Origin: Adiantum capillus-veneris
Lineage: Eukaryota > Streptophyta > Polypodiopsida > Polypodiales > Pteridaceae
Direction: 5' to 3'
NCBI GenBank assembly: GCA_014529385.2
Contig: CM043957.1
Coordinates: 67,950,503-68,014,502, forward strand
Length of the DNA: 64,000 nucleotides
The notes below the pieces were generated by a model, which was not told the DNA's origin, did not search any database, and saw only the letters and a program-made list of their open reading frames with translations. The stretch's first letter is position 1, and every line of letters starts with the position of its first letter. Of this stretch, positions 22,831 to 32,894 are shown piece after piece. The translations under genes were made by a program, and so were the position numbers.

Positions 22831-24714
22831 ATGGCAAGTGTAGCATTTCCAACATTTAAAGGAAAGAAGGGGGAGGATTTGGTAACAGACTTCTTAGATG
22901 ACTTTGAAGTAGCATGTGTAGTGAGCAACAAAGATACGGATGAATCCCGGGTTAGAATCTTTAAGCATCTCATGAAGCTAGAAGCTAGATCATGGTACAA
23001 TGCACTTCCACAAGCAACCAAGGATGACTGGGAACCCTTAAAAACCGCTTTTAAGAGGCGCTTTGGGGGAGGTATCACTTCAGAAAAGTTGTGGGACAAG
23101 TTGAGAGACTTGAAGGAGGAGGGTCTTTTAGAATATGCCACCTATGAGTCCAAATTTATGGATTTGTGGGAACGGTGGGTTGAGTCACTGGCAAGGGGGG
23201 AAGCTGCACCCGATTTCCTAAAAAAAGATCGATTCATGCATGGCTTATGGCCGCTTCTCAAGGAGAAGGTGAAAGGTAGATTCCCGGCTACGTACGAGTT
23301 AGCCGTTGAGATTGCTCGCCTTAAGGACAAGAAGCTGCGAATGAAAGCCAAAGAAACCGAGTCAATAGAAGCAGGAACATCGCGTCGACCAGCAACTATG
23401 ACAACCACCATTCCACCACCACCACCGGCTCTTGGGGTAAGAGATGACCAACAAGATATGTTGGCCCATATTACTGACCAACTGCAGAATTTGTCTGTCC
23501 ACTTAATACAGCAAGGTAGGAGTCAAGAAAGAGATCAAGACCCTGGAAGAGCACGACGACAAAACAGAGAGTATCACTGCTACAACTCCGGAGAAGACGG
23601 TCACGGTATCTACTACTGTCCCAAAACACGACAAAACTATAATAGAGGAGGTAGGAGGAACCAATTGTCACCCCCTAGAGAAAGAGCACCCCCACCCCGA
23701 GCACCAGCCCCACCAACACAAATTCTACGTCCGCCACAATCACCACTTACAATCATCCTATGCCCACCATCAATTGGTACCCGCACACCAAGTATCATTG
23801 GTCTTGCAGAAGAGGTCAAGATGAAGGTAAGCGAAGAAGGATCAAGCGAGAAGTTTATTCAAAGAACTGAAGCAGTGGAACAAGAGGTTAAAGAATCAAA
23901 AGATGCTACCCAGGTGGGGGAGGTAAGTCAAGAAAATTGTGTTACAAATGTGAGTACATCTTTAACCTTGAATGAAATAGGCACCAAAGCGATCAATCGA
24001 CAGCATTGGGCAGTAAGGGTAAGAAGGTGTAAAGTGTTGATTAGGCCTCGTCAGAGTAAGAGGAATGCAAAGGGCATGAAAGATACAAGAGAAGAGGAAG
24101 ACCAGCCTGCTAGCAAGGCTTTGCAGAAGGTGGACAACATATCAAGCGAAGGGGAGGGCTTTGAAAACGTAAGCATGTGCACCAGCATGGACCCAGGACA
24201 GTGTAGCAAGCTAAAGGAATCTTGCATCAAGGCAGTTTCACTTGAGGACCATAACGAAGAGGTAAGTATGACTGAAGGTTTGGAGTTGGATATTTCTCCA
24301 GAGGCTTGGCAGTCGATCAAGACTTTATTGTGTAGTGCTATAGACTTAGAGATGGGTAATGCCTCTAGTCTACTAAAGGGTGTTATAAACTTGGAGATGG
24401 GTAATGCCTCCAGTATATGTGAGGATGTTCATAGTAAGTTTGATGATCAATATGTTGCCAACCTTTTAAGGATGTTCCAAACTCCTCCACAACACAGCAT
24501 TGTGTTTGCATGGGATGCATCAGACCTATGGCTATGGCTAGCCGCTATAACATATAGAGAGAAGATCAGCATGGAGATAAGAGCAAAGGAGCCATGGATA
24601 GACAAAAACCTAATAGAATGCAAGAATGAAGACCTCCTTCGCAATTTGGTACAATTTTTTACAAATAGTGCATCCTCTCTTTGGAGAAAGGTAAGTGGAT
24701 TACGCTTGTATTAA
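22831..24714 (+). CDS. Gag-like protein of family B
   Basis: The ATG at 22831 (gtaatcatggcaag) opens a frame of about 627 codons. Residues about 5-180 match the plant retrotransposon gag core: FPTFKGKKGEDL, a LEARSWYNALP block, and LKTAFKRRFGGG. A zinc knuckle follows near residue 248 but reads CYNSGEDGHGIYYC, with Ser in place of the second Cys, so metal binding is probably weakened. A proline-rich linker and a long acidic tail complete the protein. There is no protease or RT, so the element would rely on another element's enzymes. In-frame codons upstream of 22831 include an earlier ATG at 22801. Confidence 0.8.
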   Translation: MASVAFPTFKGKKGEDLVTDFLDDFEVACVVSNKDTDESRVRIFKHLMKLEARSWYNALPQATKDDWEPLKTAFKRRFGGGITSEKLWDKLRDLKEEGLLEYATYESKFMDLWERWVESLARGEAAPDFLKKDRFMHGLWPLLKEKVKGRFPATYELAVEIARLKDKKLRMKAKETESIEAGTSRRPATMTTTIPPPPPALGVRDDQQDMLAHITDQLQNLSVHLIQQGRSQERDQDPGRARRQNREYHCYNSGEDGHGIYYCPKTRQNYNRGGRRNQLSPPRERAPPPRAPAPPTQILRPPQSPLTIILCPPSIGTRTPSIIGLAEEVKMKVSEEGSSEKFIQRTEAVEQEVKESKDATQVGEVSQENCVTNVSTSLTLNEIGTKAINRQHWAVRVRRCKVLIRPRQSKRNAKGMKDTREEEDQPASKALQKVDNISSEGEGFENVSMCTSMDPGQCSKLKESCIKAVSLEDHNEEVSMTEGLELDISPEAWQSIKTLLCSAIDLEMGNASSLLKGVINLEMGNASSICEDVHSKFDDQYVANLLRMFQTPPQHSIVFAWDASDLWLWLAAITYREKISMEIRAKEPWIDKNLIECKNEDLLRNLVQFFTNSASSLWRKVSGLRLY

Positions 24715-24732
24715 AGCCGCAAGGTAGGTGGC

Positions 24733-25188
24733 TTGCTATTAGCATCAGTAAAGGAAGCTGACATGTTTCAGCACACCCAAAAGAAGCATGATATGCTTGC
24801 AGTTTTTTCCAATCATGGCAGTAAGCAGGATTTTGAAAACAACAGGAGCTCACCACACCAACAAGGCGGCCATATATGGTGGATTCTTGGCACACTCTTG
24901 GGAATCATAATTTTCAATTCTGTCTTTGCAGGAGCCAAGATGCTCATTTCCCCTCTCGCTACTGGTGGTTACAAATTTGGTCCAATTTGGCATGCAAATT
25001 TTATTGTTCGGACACTGCAGACAATGATCTTATTTTTCACTTGGGATCCAGGAGGACATTGGCACAAAGTTCTGGAAGCCATGGGCTTCCCCTTTAATCA
25101 ACCGACACTATTCCAAGGAACAAGCTATCACCCGGACCTGTTACAGATTCATGAATATCCCAGAAATCTCACCAATGGCCAAATGTAA
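24733..25188 (+). CDS. Small ORF with one predicted membrane segment, family B
   Basis: A frame of about 151 codons lies between gag and the 3' LTR. It has one strongly hydrophobic stretch near residues 49-68 (WILGTLLGIIIFNSVFAGA) that could cross a membrane. I recognise no domain. It sits in the same place as the larger hydrophobic ORF of family A, but I see no obvious residue similarity. The ORF could be an env remnant, a small membrane protein, or chance. Confidence 0.35.
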   Translation: MLLASVKEADMFQHTQKKHDMLAVFSNHGSKQDFENNRSSPHQQGGHIWWILGTLLGIIIFNSVFAGAKMLISPLATGGYKFGPIWHANFIVRTLQTMILFFTWDPGGHWHKVLEAMGFPFNQPTLFQGTSYHPDLLQIHEYPRNLTNGQM

Positions 25189-25250
25189 TGGCTAGTTCAA
25201 AAGGCAACTCGATATCGGATCCTATAGCTAAGACATGAATGCCTCTAGCC

Positions 25251-25266
25251 TTAGGGGGAGGGCTAA
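25251..25266 (+). other. Polypurine tract, family B
   Basis: ttagggggagggctaa immediately before the 3' LTR start, of the same form as the family A tract. Confidence 0.65.
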
Positions 25267-26848
25267 TGAGGCAAGCTTTTCCATGCATGGGAACCCCCCC
25301 ATATATTTTTGCCCTTTTACCAAAATATTTCCCATTATATAAGTTACTTTTGATTTTTTCTTTCTTTTTCACAAACGTTTTAGCCTTTATTAAATAAATA
25401 AGACTTATGCTAATCAATCACGATGTAGCATAAATAAGTAAGCTTTCTTTGTTGATCTCTCTTTTGACCTTAAATATTAAATATATATAAATTACATTAT
25501 ATATTTTAGTATTTTCTAATATATTTTTCATGTATGTATATTATTCCACCCTACCAAATTTTTTATTCACTAGTTTTCATTTTCAAACCTCAACCCCACT
25601 TTCAAATTTCAATAATACCTCCATCTAGATGATTGTCAATCTTTTCAAAACTCTAGGTCATGTTTTCATACACATGAAGGAGCTTACACTTGAAGGCAAG
25701 AGAGAAGTCCACTCAAAGGGGACCACCAAAAGACTTTTGCAGCCACAAATAATACATTATTTGGCTGAAGTTTTTAAGTAAAGAAGAACCCCGAATCTGA
25801 AGGAGCGTTCAACATGAAATATGTAGCTCGTGATCTCAACTTTTAGCTCAATTTTTTTTCAAAATTTTTGGAGTTATGAACGCGGAGCTATGATTTTTGT
25901 AGTGGACCCCAGTTTTCTCATGTAATGGTGACACAGGCCATCCCTAGTTTTCTTCCCTCTAGAATGGCTATGGTTCTACAAGTCTTCAAGCATGATTACA
26001 AGAGACAAGGCTCTTTTAATGAGGTCTTGGCAAGTCTAGAGTGATTCTATCACCATTTTTGGAGGATCCATCCTCATCAACAAATATCCACCTTCGACAA
26101 CCTCTCTTATAATTTTATTACCTCTCTCTTCTCTCCCTAATAATCTTATGTGTAGCCAAAGCTAAACTATTGTAAATATTTCCTATCCTCTACATCCTAC
26201 CCACATTCTCTCTTCTTCTCTCTCTATTGAATCTGGTATTTTAAATAATGAGGAGACAAGATGGGAGCCACAGTCACATGCACCCCATTTTCCTAGTCAC
26301 TAGAGTGGGACACTCACTTCAATTAGAAATATTGCTAAATACTCTCCTCCTTCCCTATATAAGGAGGCCATGAGAGCTCACCATGACACAAAAAACACAC
26401 ACAACATCACCAAAGAATACACTATGCATTGTGTGTGCCTAGTGCACACACACACACCCACACCATCACCATCACCGCAATCACCATGCTCGTCTTGAGC
26501 ATGACCTCTACACCCTTGGGCTATGGAAGATGAAGGGCAGCTAAATGAAGGATGATGGCCATAACCCTCGTGCGAGTCTTCGCCATCAACTCCCACCTAT
26601 CCGCCATGTGCTCTACCACTCTCTCCCTTCTCAGATTCCCCTACCCTATGCTCTCCATTTCATCGCCTTATTCTCTAAATAAAGCTTGAGGTTTTATGAG
26701 TATGTTTTCCTGCAATGTTTTGCCCATGTGAGGTGTGCAGAATCACCACCTAGTCTTGTTTTTGGAGTGAGCTTGTGTATGTGTGAAGGGTGTGCGGATT
26801 CGCCATCCTTCTGTGGTGCCTAAGTACTAAGCCGCAATACCCCCTCCC

Positions 26849-26927
<79 letters not shown>

Positions 26928-27138
26928 ATCTCATTTCCCTTCCTCTTCATCATTACTCCCAAGCATCCATCTCTCTTGGATGAAAACTTTGTTATGGTGG
27001 TGTGTTGTTTGCGTCCTAGCTGCTGAAGCTAGGTGGTGCCCCCTGTTTGCTTTACCATGACAGGCTCGAGGCGGCGCGCCATTCGGTCCCCGGTGTTTTA
27101 GAGGCGGTCGGGGTTCGGGGTTCGCTTTGCTCCCTTCA
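25267..27138 (+). repeat. 3' LTR of family B
   Basis: A 1872-bp LTR, TGAGGC to CTTCA, with a TATA box near 26355 and a CT/CA microsatellite near 26850-26924 that is longer in its CA part than in the 5' LTR. Confidence 0.92.
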
Positions 27139-27142
27139 GTGC

Positions 27143-28408
27143 TACAAAGCACATTACCTCAAATCGTGAATTGTTTACCTCTCTTGAGTGTGTCCCTCAT
27201 GGGAATTCAGTCACTTGTGCCAACAACGCCTCTTATCCAGTTCAGGGAATTGGAAAGATTGTGCTCACAGCTGCTAATGGCAGTTCCTTCACACTTGTTG
27301 ATGCACTTTATGTACTTGGGATCAAGAAGAATCTCTTATCTGTATCTGCACTTTCTAGACTTGGACTTGTAGTCAAATTTGTGGATGACAGATGTAGAGT
27401 TCATGATCTCAGTTTTGGTGATGAAATTGTTGCATCTGGGCTTTTGTGCTGTGGGTTGTATAAGCTCACTTTGTATGACAAGTGTGGACAAAATTTTGCA
27501 AATGCTGTTGCAGATTCAAGGGCTATTTCAGATGCAAAACTTTGGCATGCACGTTTTGGTCATCTGAATTTTGCCAGTTTGCTGCGTTTGCAGAAATCTG
27601 ATATGGTTGCTTCTTTGCCACCTCTTGAAGCACCTGTCAAACATGTTTGTGAAGGCTGTATTTTGGGTAAGATGCAGCGTTCTAAATTTCCAAAGGATGG
27701 TTCAGTTCGGGCCACATGCAGGTTGCAGCTTGTGCATAGTGATGTTTGTGGGCCCATGCAAACTCCGTCCTTGGGCAATTACCTGTACTTCGTGACTTTC
27801 ATTGATGATTACTCCAGGCATGCATGGGTATTTCCGCTTAAAGCGAAGTCCGAAGTTTTTATGTGCTTCAAAAAATTTCTGGCTATGGCTGAAAATGTCT
27901 CGAAATGTACTATGGGCACCCTCCGTTCCGATCGAGGGGGGGAGTGTATGTCTCATGAATTTAATGCATTTCTGGCTAGTCGTGGGATAAAACACCAATG
28001 TACAGTGCCTTATACACCTCAACTGGTGCTGCTGAGAGGAAAAACAGGTCACTGACGGAAATGGCACGATGTATGGTCAAAAGTCAAGCTTTATCGCATT
28101 CTTTTTGGCTTGAGGCCATCATGTGTGCCACTTATGTACTTAACAGGTGTCCTACGAAAGCTTTGCAATCTATTACTCCATATGAAGCATGGCATGATAG
28201 AAAGCCTTCTATTGAGCACATGCGTGTTTTTGGTTGTTTGGCATATGCTTTGGTGCCACAAGTGCAGCGCAGAAAATTGGATGATAAGGCTGTCAAATGT
28301 ATTTTTGTTGGTTATAGTGTTGAAAGCAAAGGTTACAGGTTGTATCATCCACAAACAAAACGTATTCTGGTTTCTCGGGATGCAGTGTTTGTGGAAGATT
28401 CTGTTTAG
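27143..28408 (+). pseudogene. Copia protease remainder and integrase, one frameshift
   Basis: This is the continuation of the Copia polyprotein after the nested element; TKHIT follows the protease site. The GAG-pre-integrase zinc motif is visible (LWHARFGHLNF, then CEGCILGK). The integrase shows its first acid in LVHSDVCGP, the second in LRSDRGGEC and the Glu in GAAERKNR. A small deletion at about 28020-28030, just before that Glu motif, shifts the frame, and an in-frame TAG lies at 28406-28408. The integrase is therefore not expressed whole. Downstream the same frame continues into RT. Confidence 0.85.
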
Positions 28409-30307
28409 CCCTTGCTGTCATGTACTAGAGACAGTAATGTAAGCTCACATGACATTTATGACACTTTGTTGCCTCTTTTCAGTGGTGGAAACACGAATGT
28501 AAGTTCCAATGAGGCAAATGTACAGCCTATGGGGGTTTCTGAAAATGTTCTAGGTCAGCCTATTACTGATGCAGATGTACATGCTGTACTTGATGAGGAA
28601 AGGGCTGAAAATGAGCAGGCTAGAGGTATGCCAAAATGGCTGGTGCACACTTTGCGTGACAGTAAATTGGATGCACCTTTGTCTAGTCGTACTCGTTCAG
28701 GCTCTCGCCATGCATCTTATGCATCAGATTGTTATGCTTTGGTTGTGTCTAGTTTACATGATGTTGAGGAGCCTCTGTCTTTTGATGAAGCACAGAATTC
28801 AGAAAATTGGATGGCTGCCATGCAATCAGAATATGATGCACTTATAGAGAATGACACATGGACTTTATGTGAATTGCCTCCTGGCAAAAATTCCATTGGT
28901 ACAAAGTGGGTTTACAAGTTGAAAAGCAAGCCGGATGGTGAGATTGATCGCCATAAGGCTCGACTTGTTGCAAAGGGTTATGCACAGCAAAAATGCATAG
29001 ATTATGAAGAAACTTTTGCTCCCACTTGTCGTATGACTACTGTGCGTTTTGTATGTGCATTGGCAGCTCATTTTGGTTGGGATGTACATCAATCAGACAT
29101 TGTTACTGCTTTCTTGAATGGTGACATATTTGAGGAAGTTTATGTAACGCAGCCTCGCGGTTTTTTCATAAAAGGACAAGAGGACGTAGTGTGCAAATGT
29201 AACAAGGCTTTGTATGGGTTGAAGCAATCTCCTTGTGCTTGGTATGAAAAAGCTGACACTCATTTGGTCAAACAAGGCTTTTGTAACAGTCCAATAGAAA
29301 GCACATTGTATGTAAAGCGTGAGGGTGATGTATTTCTCATCGTGGTTCTTTATGTTGATGATTTGCTGATCACTGGACCAAATGAGAGACATATTGTTGA
29401 ATTTAAGGCTGATTTGAATGCTACTTTCAAGATGAAAGATTTGGAGCTGTTGCATCATTACTTGGGTATACAGTTTAAGCAGTGTGATGGTGGTATTGCC
29501 TTGTGTCAGAAAAGTTACATAGAGACATTGCTATGTAAGTTTGGACTTGAGGATTGCAAACCTATTGCCACTCCCATGGAAACAGGTTTGAAGTTGAGTC
29601 TACATGATGTTGGTGATCCTGTTGATGTCACTCTTTACCAAACTGCTGTTGGCTGCCTCATTTATGTATGCAACACGAGGCGAGATATTCAGTTTGCAGT
29701 CTCACAGGTCAGCAGATTTATGCATAGCCCAGGGTCTAAGCATTGGCAGGCTGTCAAGAGGATTTTTCGCTACCTTAGTGGCACTTTACATCTTGGCTTG
29801 TTTTATCCCAAGGGGGGATCATTGCCGCCAGACTTACATGCTTTTTCAGACTCAGATTGGGCTGGTTTTTTTGACACGCGAGTGTCCACAAGTGGTTTTT
29901 GTTTCATGCTTGGCAGTTCATGTATATCATGGTTGAGCAAGAAGCAACCTACTGTGGCCACTTCGAGTTGTGAGGCTGAGTACAGGGCAGTCTTCACAGC
30001 TACGGTTGAGTGTGTATGGCTCAGACGCCTTATGGATGATTTGGGTGTTGGACAGGACACTGCCGACACTATCTACACTGACAGTCAGAGCGCATTGGCA
30101 GTTGCGAGGAACCCAGTTTTTCATGCTCGCACAAAGCACATTGAGGTGCGTTACCACTATGTCAAGGAGAGGCTCTCAGCAAGAGAGATCAGCTTGGCTT
30201 ATGTGCCAACACAAGACAACCTTGCAGATCTTTTCACAAAGGCATTGTCTCGTGAGAAGCTTGAAGCTTTCCGCAAAGCTTTGGGCTTACTCCCCTTTGT
30301 GGACTGA
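28409..30307 (+). CDS. Copia reverse transcriptase and RNase H, open
   Basis: The frame after the TAG stays open for about 630 codons; I take the coding part from the stop onward. RT features are WVYKLKSKPDG, ARLVAKGYAQ, the QSDIVTAFLNGD acid motif, LYGLKQSP, and the catalytic LYVDD at about 29349-29363. RNase H shows FSDSDWAG, SSCEAEYRA and IYTDSQSA, then HIEVRYHYVKER and the ADLFTKAL ending, all Copia hallmarks. It ends 75 bases before the 3' LTR. The residues look intact, but translation would need passage through the upstream lesions. Confidence 0.88.
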   Translation, partial: PLLSCTRDSNVSSHDIYDTLLPLFSGGNTNVSSNEANVQPMGVSENVLGQPITDADVHAVLDEERAENEQARGMPKWLVHTLRDSKLDAPLSSRTRSGSRHASYASDCYALVVSSLHDVEEPLSFDEAQNSENWMAAMQSEYDALIENDTWTLCELPPGKNSIGTKWVYKLKSKPDGEIDRHKARLVAKGYAQQKCIDYEETFAPTCRMTTVRFVCALAAHFGWDVHQSDIVTAFLNGDIFEEVYVTQPRGFFIKGQEDVVCKCNKALYGLKQSPCAWYEKADTHLVKQGFCNSPIESTLYVKREGDVFLIVVLYVDDLLITGPNERHIVEFKADLNATFKMKDLELLHHYLGIQFKQCDGGIALCQKSYIETLLCKFGLEDCKPIATPMETGLKLSLHDVGDPVDVTLYQTAVGCLIYVCNTRRDIQFAVSQVSRFMHSPGSKHWQAVKRIFRYLSGTLHLGLFYPKGGSLPPDLHAFSDSDWAGFFDTRVSTSGFCFMLGSSCISWLSKKQPTVATSSCEAEYRAVFTATVECVWLRRLMDDLGVGQDTADTIYTDSQSALAVARNPVFHARTKHIEVRYHYVKERLSAREISLAYVPTQDNLADLFTKALSREKLEAFRKALGLLPFVD

Positions 30308-30370
30308 TCCTGTCCTCAGGGCATGGCACTTCCCTTTACTCATGTGCTAGATCTCGTTCACCGCATCACT

Positions 30371-30382
30371 CCAGGGGGGATT
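30371..30382 (+). other. Polypurine tract of Copia element
   Basis: ccagggggga and two T bases directly before the 3' LTR start tgttacc. Confidence 0.7.
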
Positions 30383-30607
30383 TGTTACCATATACATGTG
30401 GTAGTGATGTGTGTGAACACACTAGGACCGCCGGGGCATTTTTTCCCTCTTTAGGAGGTTTTTGCCCCCGTGCATTGTATATACGCCCATCACTCTAGGG
30501 CTATCTATCTTTCCATTGCACACTAAGTAACACACTCTCTATTGTGTGCCTTGAGCTTCCTTCGTCTTCTCCAAGTGTGTGTTTCTCTGCAACCCTAATT
30601 CCAACAA
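30383..30607 (+). repeat. 3' LTR of Copia element
   Basis: Matches 18403-18630 with a few changes, including a small deletion near the end. It is followed by the tatac target copy. Confidence 0.9.
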
Positions 30608-31788
30608 TATACCCTGCAAGCAAGCCCCTAGCTTCCTTGGTCGACCCCCTCTTCTAGCTCACAGTGGAAGCTCATTGGACCCCTTCAAGCCTGGCCAATC
30701 ACACGTAGAGTGCATATCAAGCAAGCATGCTAGCCTTGGTACAAGTGTCCCACTTTTCCCTTTGAGAGAGAGGATTTGATAAATGTATACACAATTAATT
30801 AAATTAGCTAATTTATCATTGGACCCCTTGAAAGGCTAACCAATAGGCTTTAGGCACCCTATGAGGGCAGCATGGAGAAGAACTTGACATGTGTCCCTGT
30901 TGCTTCATTAGGCAAGGCTTGACTTGTGTGAGGGTGTGTGTGTTCTCTCTCTAGCTCCTACAATGAGGGCTCGCCCCCCCTTGCATGTGTAGGGATATGC
31001 GTTGACTTTGTGGAACACCTCAAGCCCTTCAAGCACCTTAGTCATTAAGCACTTCAAGCACCTCAAGCACCTTAGTCATCAAGCACGACAAGAACCTCAA
31101 TCTTGGCCGGGTCGGGTTCCTTGCACCTCAAGCCAGGGATTTAATATTCACATGAACACATGAAATTTCTTGTGATCACCATGTCTATTATCACATTCAC
31201 ATAATCACAATTCACGTGATCACAAAAAATCCAGTAAGTGGTGATGTGGCACTCCACCAAAACCCCGTCGGGGTATGTGTTTCTCTTGACGGGCTTATTG
31301 GGAAACTATGTGAACCCTAAAACCGCTAGGAAATGAAAAACTCTGAGCGGACTTATTGAATTGGACAATTTCTATAGGTTTAGGGAAAGTCACATGAATA
31401 TTCAACATGATCACGTATTTGGAAATGTGATCACTCAACGTTATCAATGTGTTCACATATTCTGTGATCATGTTAATAAAATCCCTATCTCAAGCACATC
31501 TCTAAGCACATCCCTAGCTTGCCTAAGGTCAAAGGATTTTTTAACACCAACCTTTGGAGGTCTTGAATGAAGATAACCCTAAGGTCTTCAAGCTCCATTA
31601 GGTAGCATTTCTCTTTGAAAGACCATCTCTCATTTGGACCCTTTTACCTTGGGCCCATGTTGAGATAGATCCATAAGCACATGTTTATATTTTAACCCTT
31701 GTTCCCATTTATTCTCCCACATTAAATGATTAGTTTAATATGAGAAAATCATTTGGGTTGGTTAGATATTATATTTTATGACATATAT

Positions 31789-32775
31789 ATTAGCTTCTCA
31801 ATGCCCAAGTGAACCACTAGGGACATGGTTCCAACAGAGACAAATGAACTCTAGTGGAGTGCTCGTGGAAATCAATTGATATGTAATTTTCTCTTTATGA
31901 ATTTCTCAAAAGGTAAGTTTAAAGATTTGAGCTAATTTCTACTAGATTTTCCTTGAAATCTTGATGGGATTTTTCATTTTCCTCTACCTCTCAAGTTGCA
32001 ATTTTGGATCTCAGAACCGCACAATTGTAAGTTGAGACACATAGACTTTCCCCAACCACTCATATAGTGCAATCAAAAAAAATTTCCAAAGAGCTGAAAA
32101 TCTTATTTGGCATTATGGACAGTTCGCTCAGAGAAGATCGTTTTGTGTTTCTGGACTGGTCAAGCATGCTACTTTTTCCCACTACTTAGTTTGCCGTATG
32201 TAAGTTGTTTGTTCAAGGGGGTACTGCGTTTGTGATTGTGAGTACACTCATGGATTAGCTAGTTCTTACTTGGAGGGATGCAATTTCTTCAATTTCGAGG
32301 TATCTACCCCTATATTAGTTTGGACCACTCTTTGTTGGTGCCAATTGGCCGAGGGTAGATGGATTTTTGTCACTCTTCATGTCTCTTTCGCCGTAATAAT
32401 AGATTTTAAGTAATTACTCCAACTTGAACTCGCTATGTTTGTGCACATATGTCCCTATATAACAACACAATAGCTTTGAGCTATGCTCCAATTGCATTTT
32501 TGTCTCCATAGTTTGTATTTAGCCTTTGAAAAAATTATGTTTGGTTTTTCACGACCAATCTCGGTGTAGCGCATATTTTTTAATTCATTTGGTTGCTTCA
32601 AGGTTTACATAGTTTAGAAAGTTGAGAAGTTTGGAAAAGGATGCCCAAGATCCTGGGAAAAAAAAACCTAATTGAATTGGAATGTGAAAGGTCATAAAAG
32701 TACACAAGAAGATTTAGAAATTTTCTCATGTAGGAAAACGGAGTCTTTTACCATGTTTTTCATACAAATGCACAA
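31789..32775. other. Non-coding stretch, nothing recognised
   Basis: Unique-looking AT-rich sequence between the solo LTR and the first hairpin. No gene, repeat or retroelement motif was recognised. Confidence 0.4.
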
Positions 32776-32894
32776 CATCGTGAGCTTCTGCTCGAGAGGC
32801 ACCACATATCTAGCTAGGTACGATTGGGGGCAAGGGACCACCGGCCCCGTACCTAGCTAGGTATGCAGTGCCTCCCTCACCGAAGCTCATGATG
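32776..32894 (+). repeat. Foldback hairpin, copy 1
   Basis: Arms of about 47 bases (32776-32822 and 32848-32894) pair imperfectly, with the palindrome ctagctag near the loop. The flanks before and after match those of the hairpin at 34372-34522, including 'gaaattttctcatgtagg' upstream and 'gtccaaaacttc' downstream. The two are therefore copies of one repeat of about 250 bp. It may be a MITE or a small-RNA hairpin. Confidence 0.7.

Larger units (their letters stand above)
20111..27138 (+). mobile_element. Gag-only LTR retrotransposon (family B) nested in Copia protease
   Basis: LTRs 20111-21972 and 25267-27138 flank an internal region with a gag ORF and a small hydrophobic ORF but no pol. The ends are TGAGGC...CTTCA and the flanks are gtgc on both sides (20107-20110 and 27139-27142). 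Family A and family B share the primer-site-like sequence, LTR sequence blocks and the gag-then-hydrophobic-ORF order, so they are related lineages. Confidence 0.92.
18403..30607 (+). mobile_element. Copia LTR retrotransposon with a nested insertion
   Basis: LTRs are at 18403-18630 and 30383-30607, with an iMet-type primer site and a G-rich polypurine tract (ccagggggga). Target duplication tatac is at 18398-18402 and 30608-30612. Coding order is gag, protease, integrase, reverse transcriptase, RNase H, the Copia order. The coding region is cut by the family B element (20111-27138). It also has one frameshift in the integrase and one in-frame stop near 28406. The RT and RNase H part is intact. 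Confidence 0.93.
10183..31783 (-). repeat. Solo LTR of a Gypsy I relative, split by CACTA and Copia insertions
   Basis: Three pieces (10183-10732, 18243-18402, 30608-31783) together match the reverse complement of the Gypsy I LTR at 42533-44126. Shared blocks include the 'gttgaggaccggat' region, the 'ggttggatttgcat' region and the terminal 'gattttctcatattaaac' region. The ends are tgtaat... and ...tgaca, and the flanks are tatat on both sides (10178-10182 and 31784-31788). No primer site or polypurine tract adjoins either end, so this is a solo LTR rather than part of a full element. The TATAT duplication lies in AT-rich sequence and is therefore weak on its own. Confidence 0.75.
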
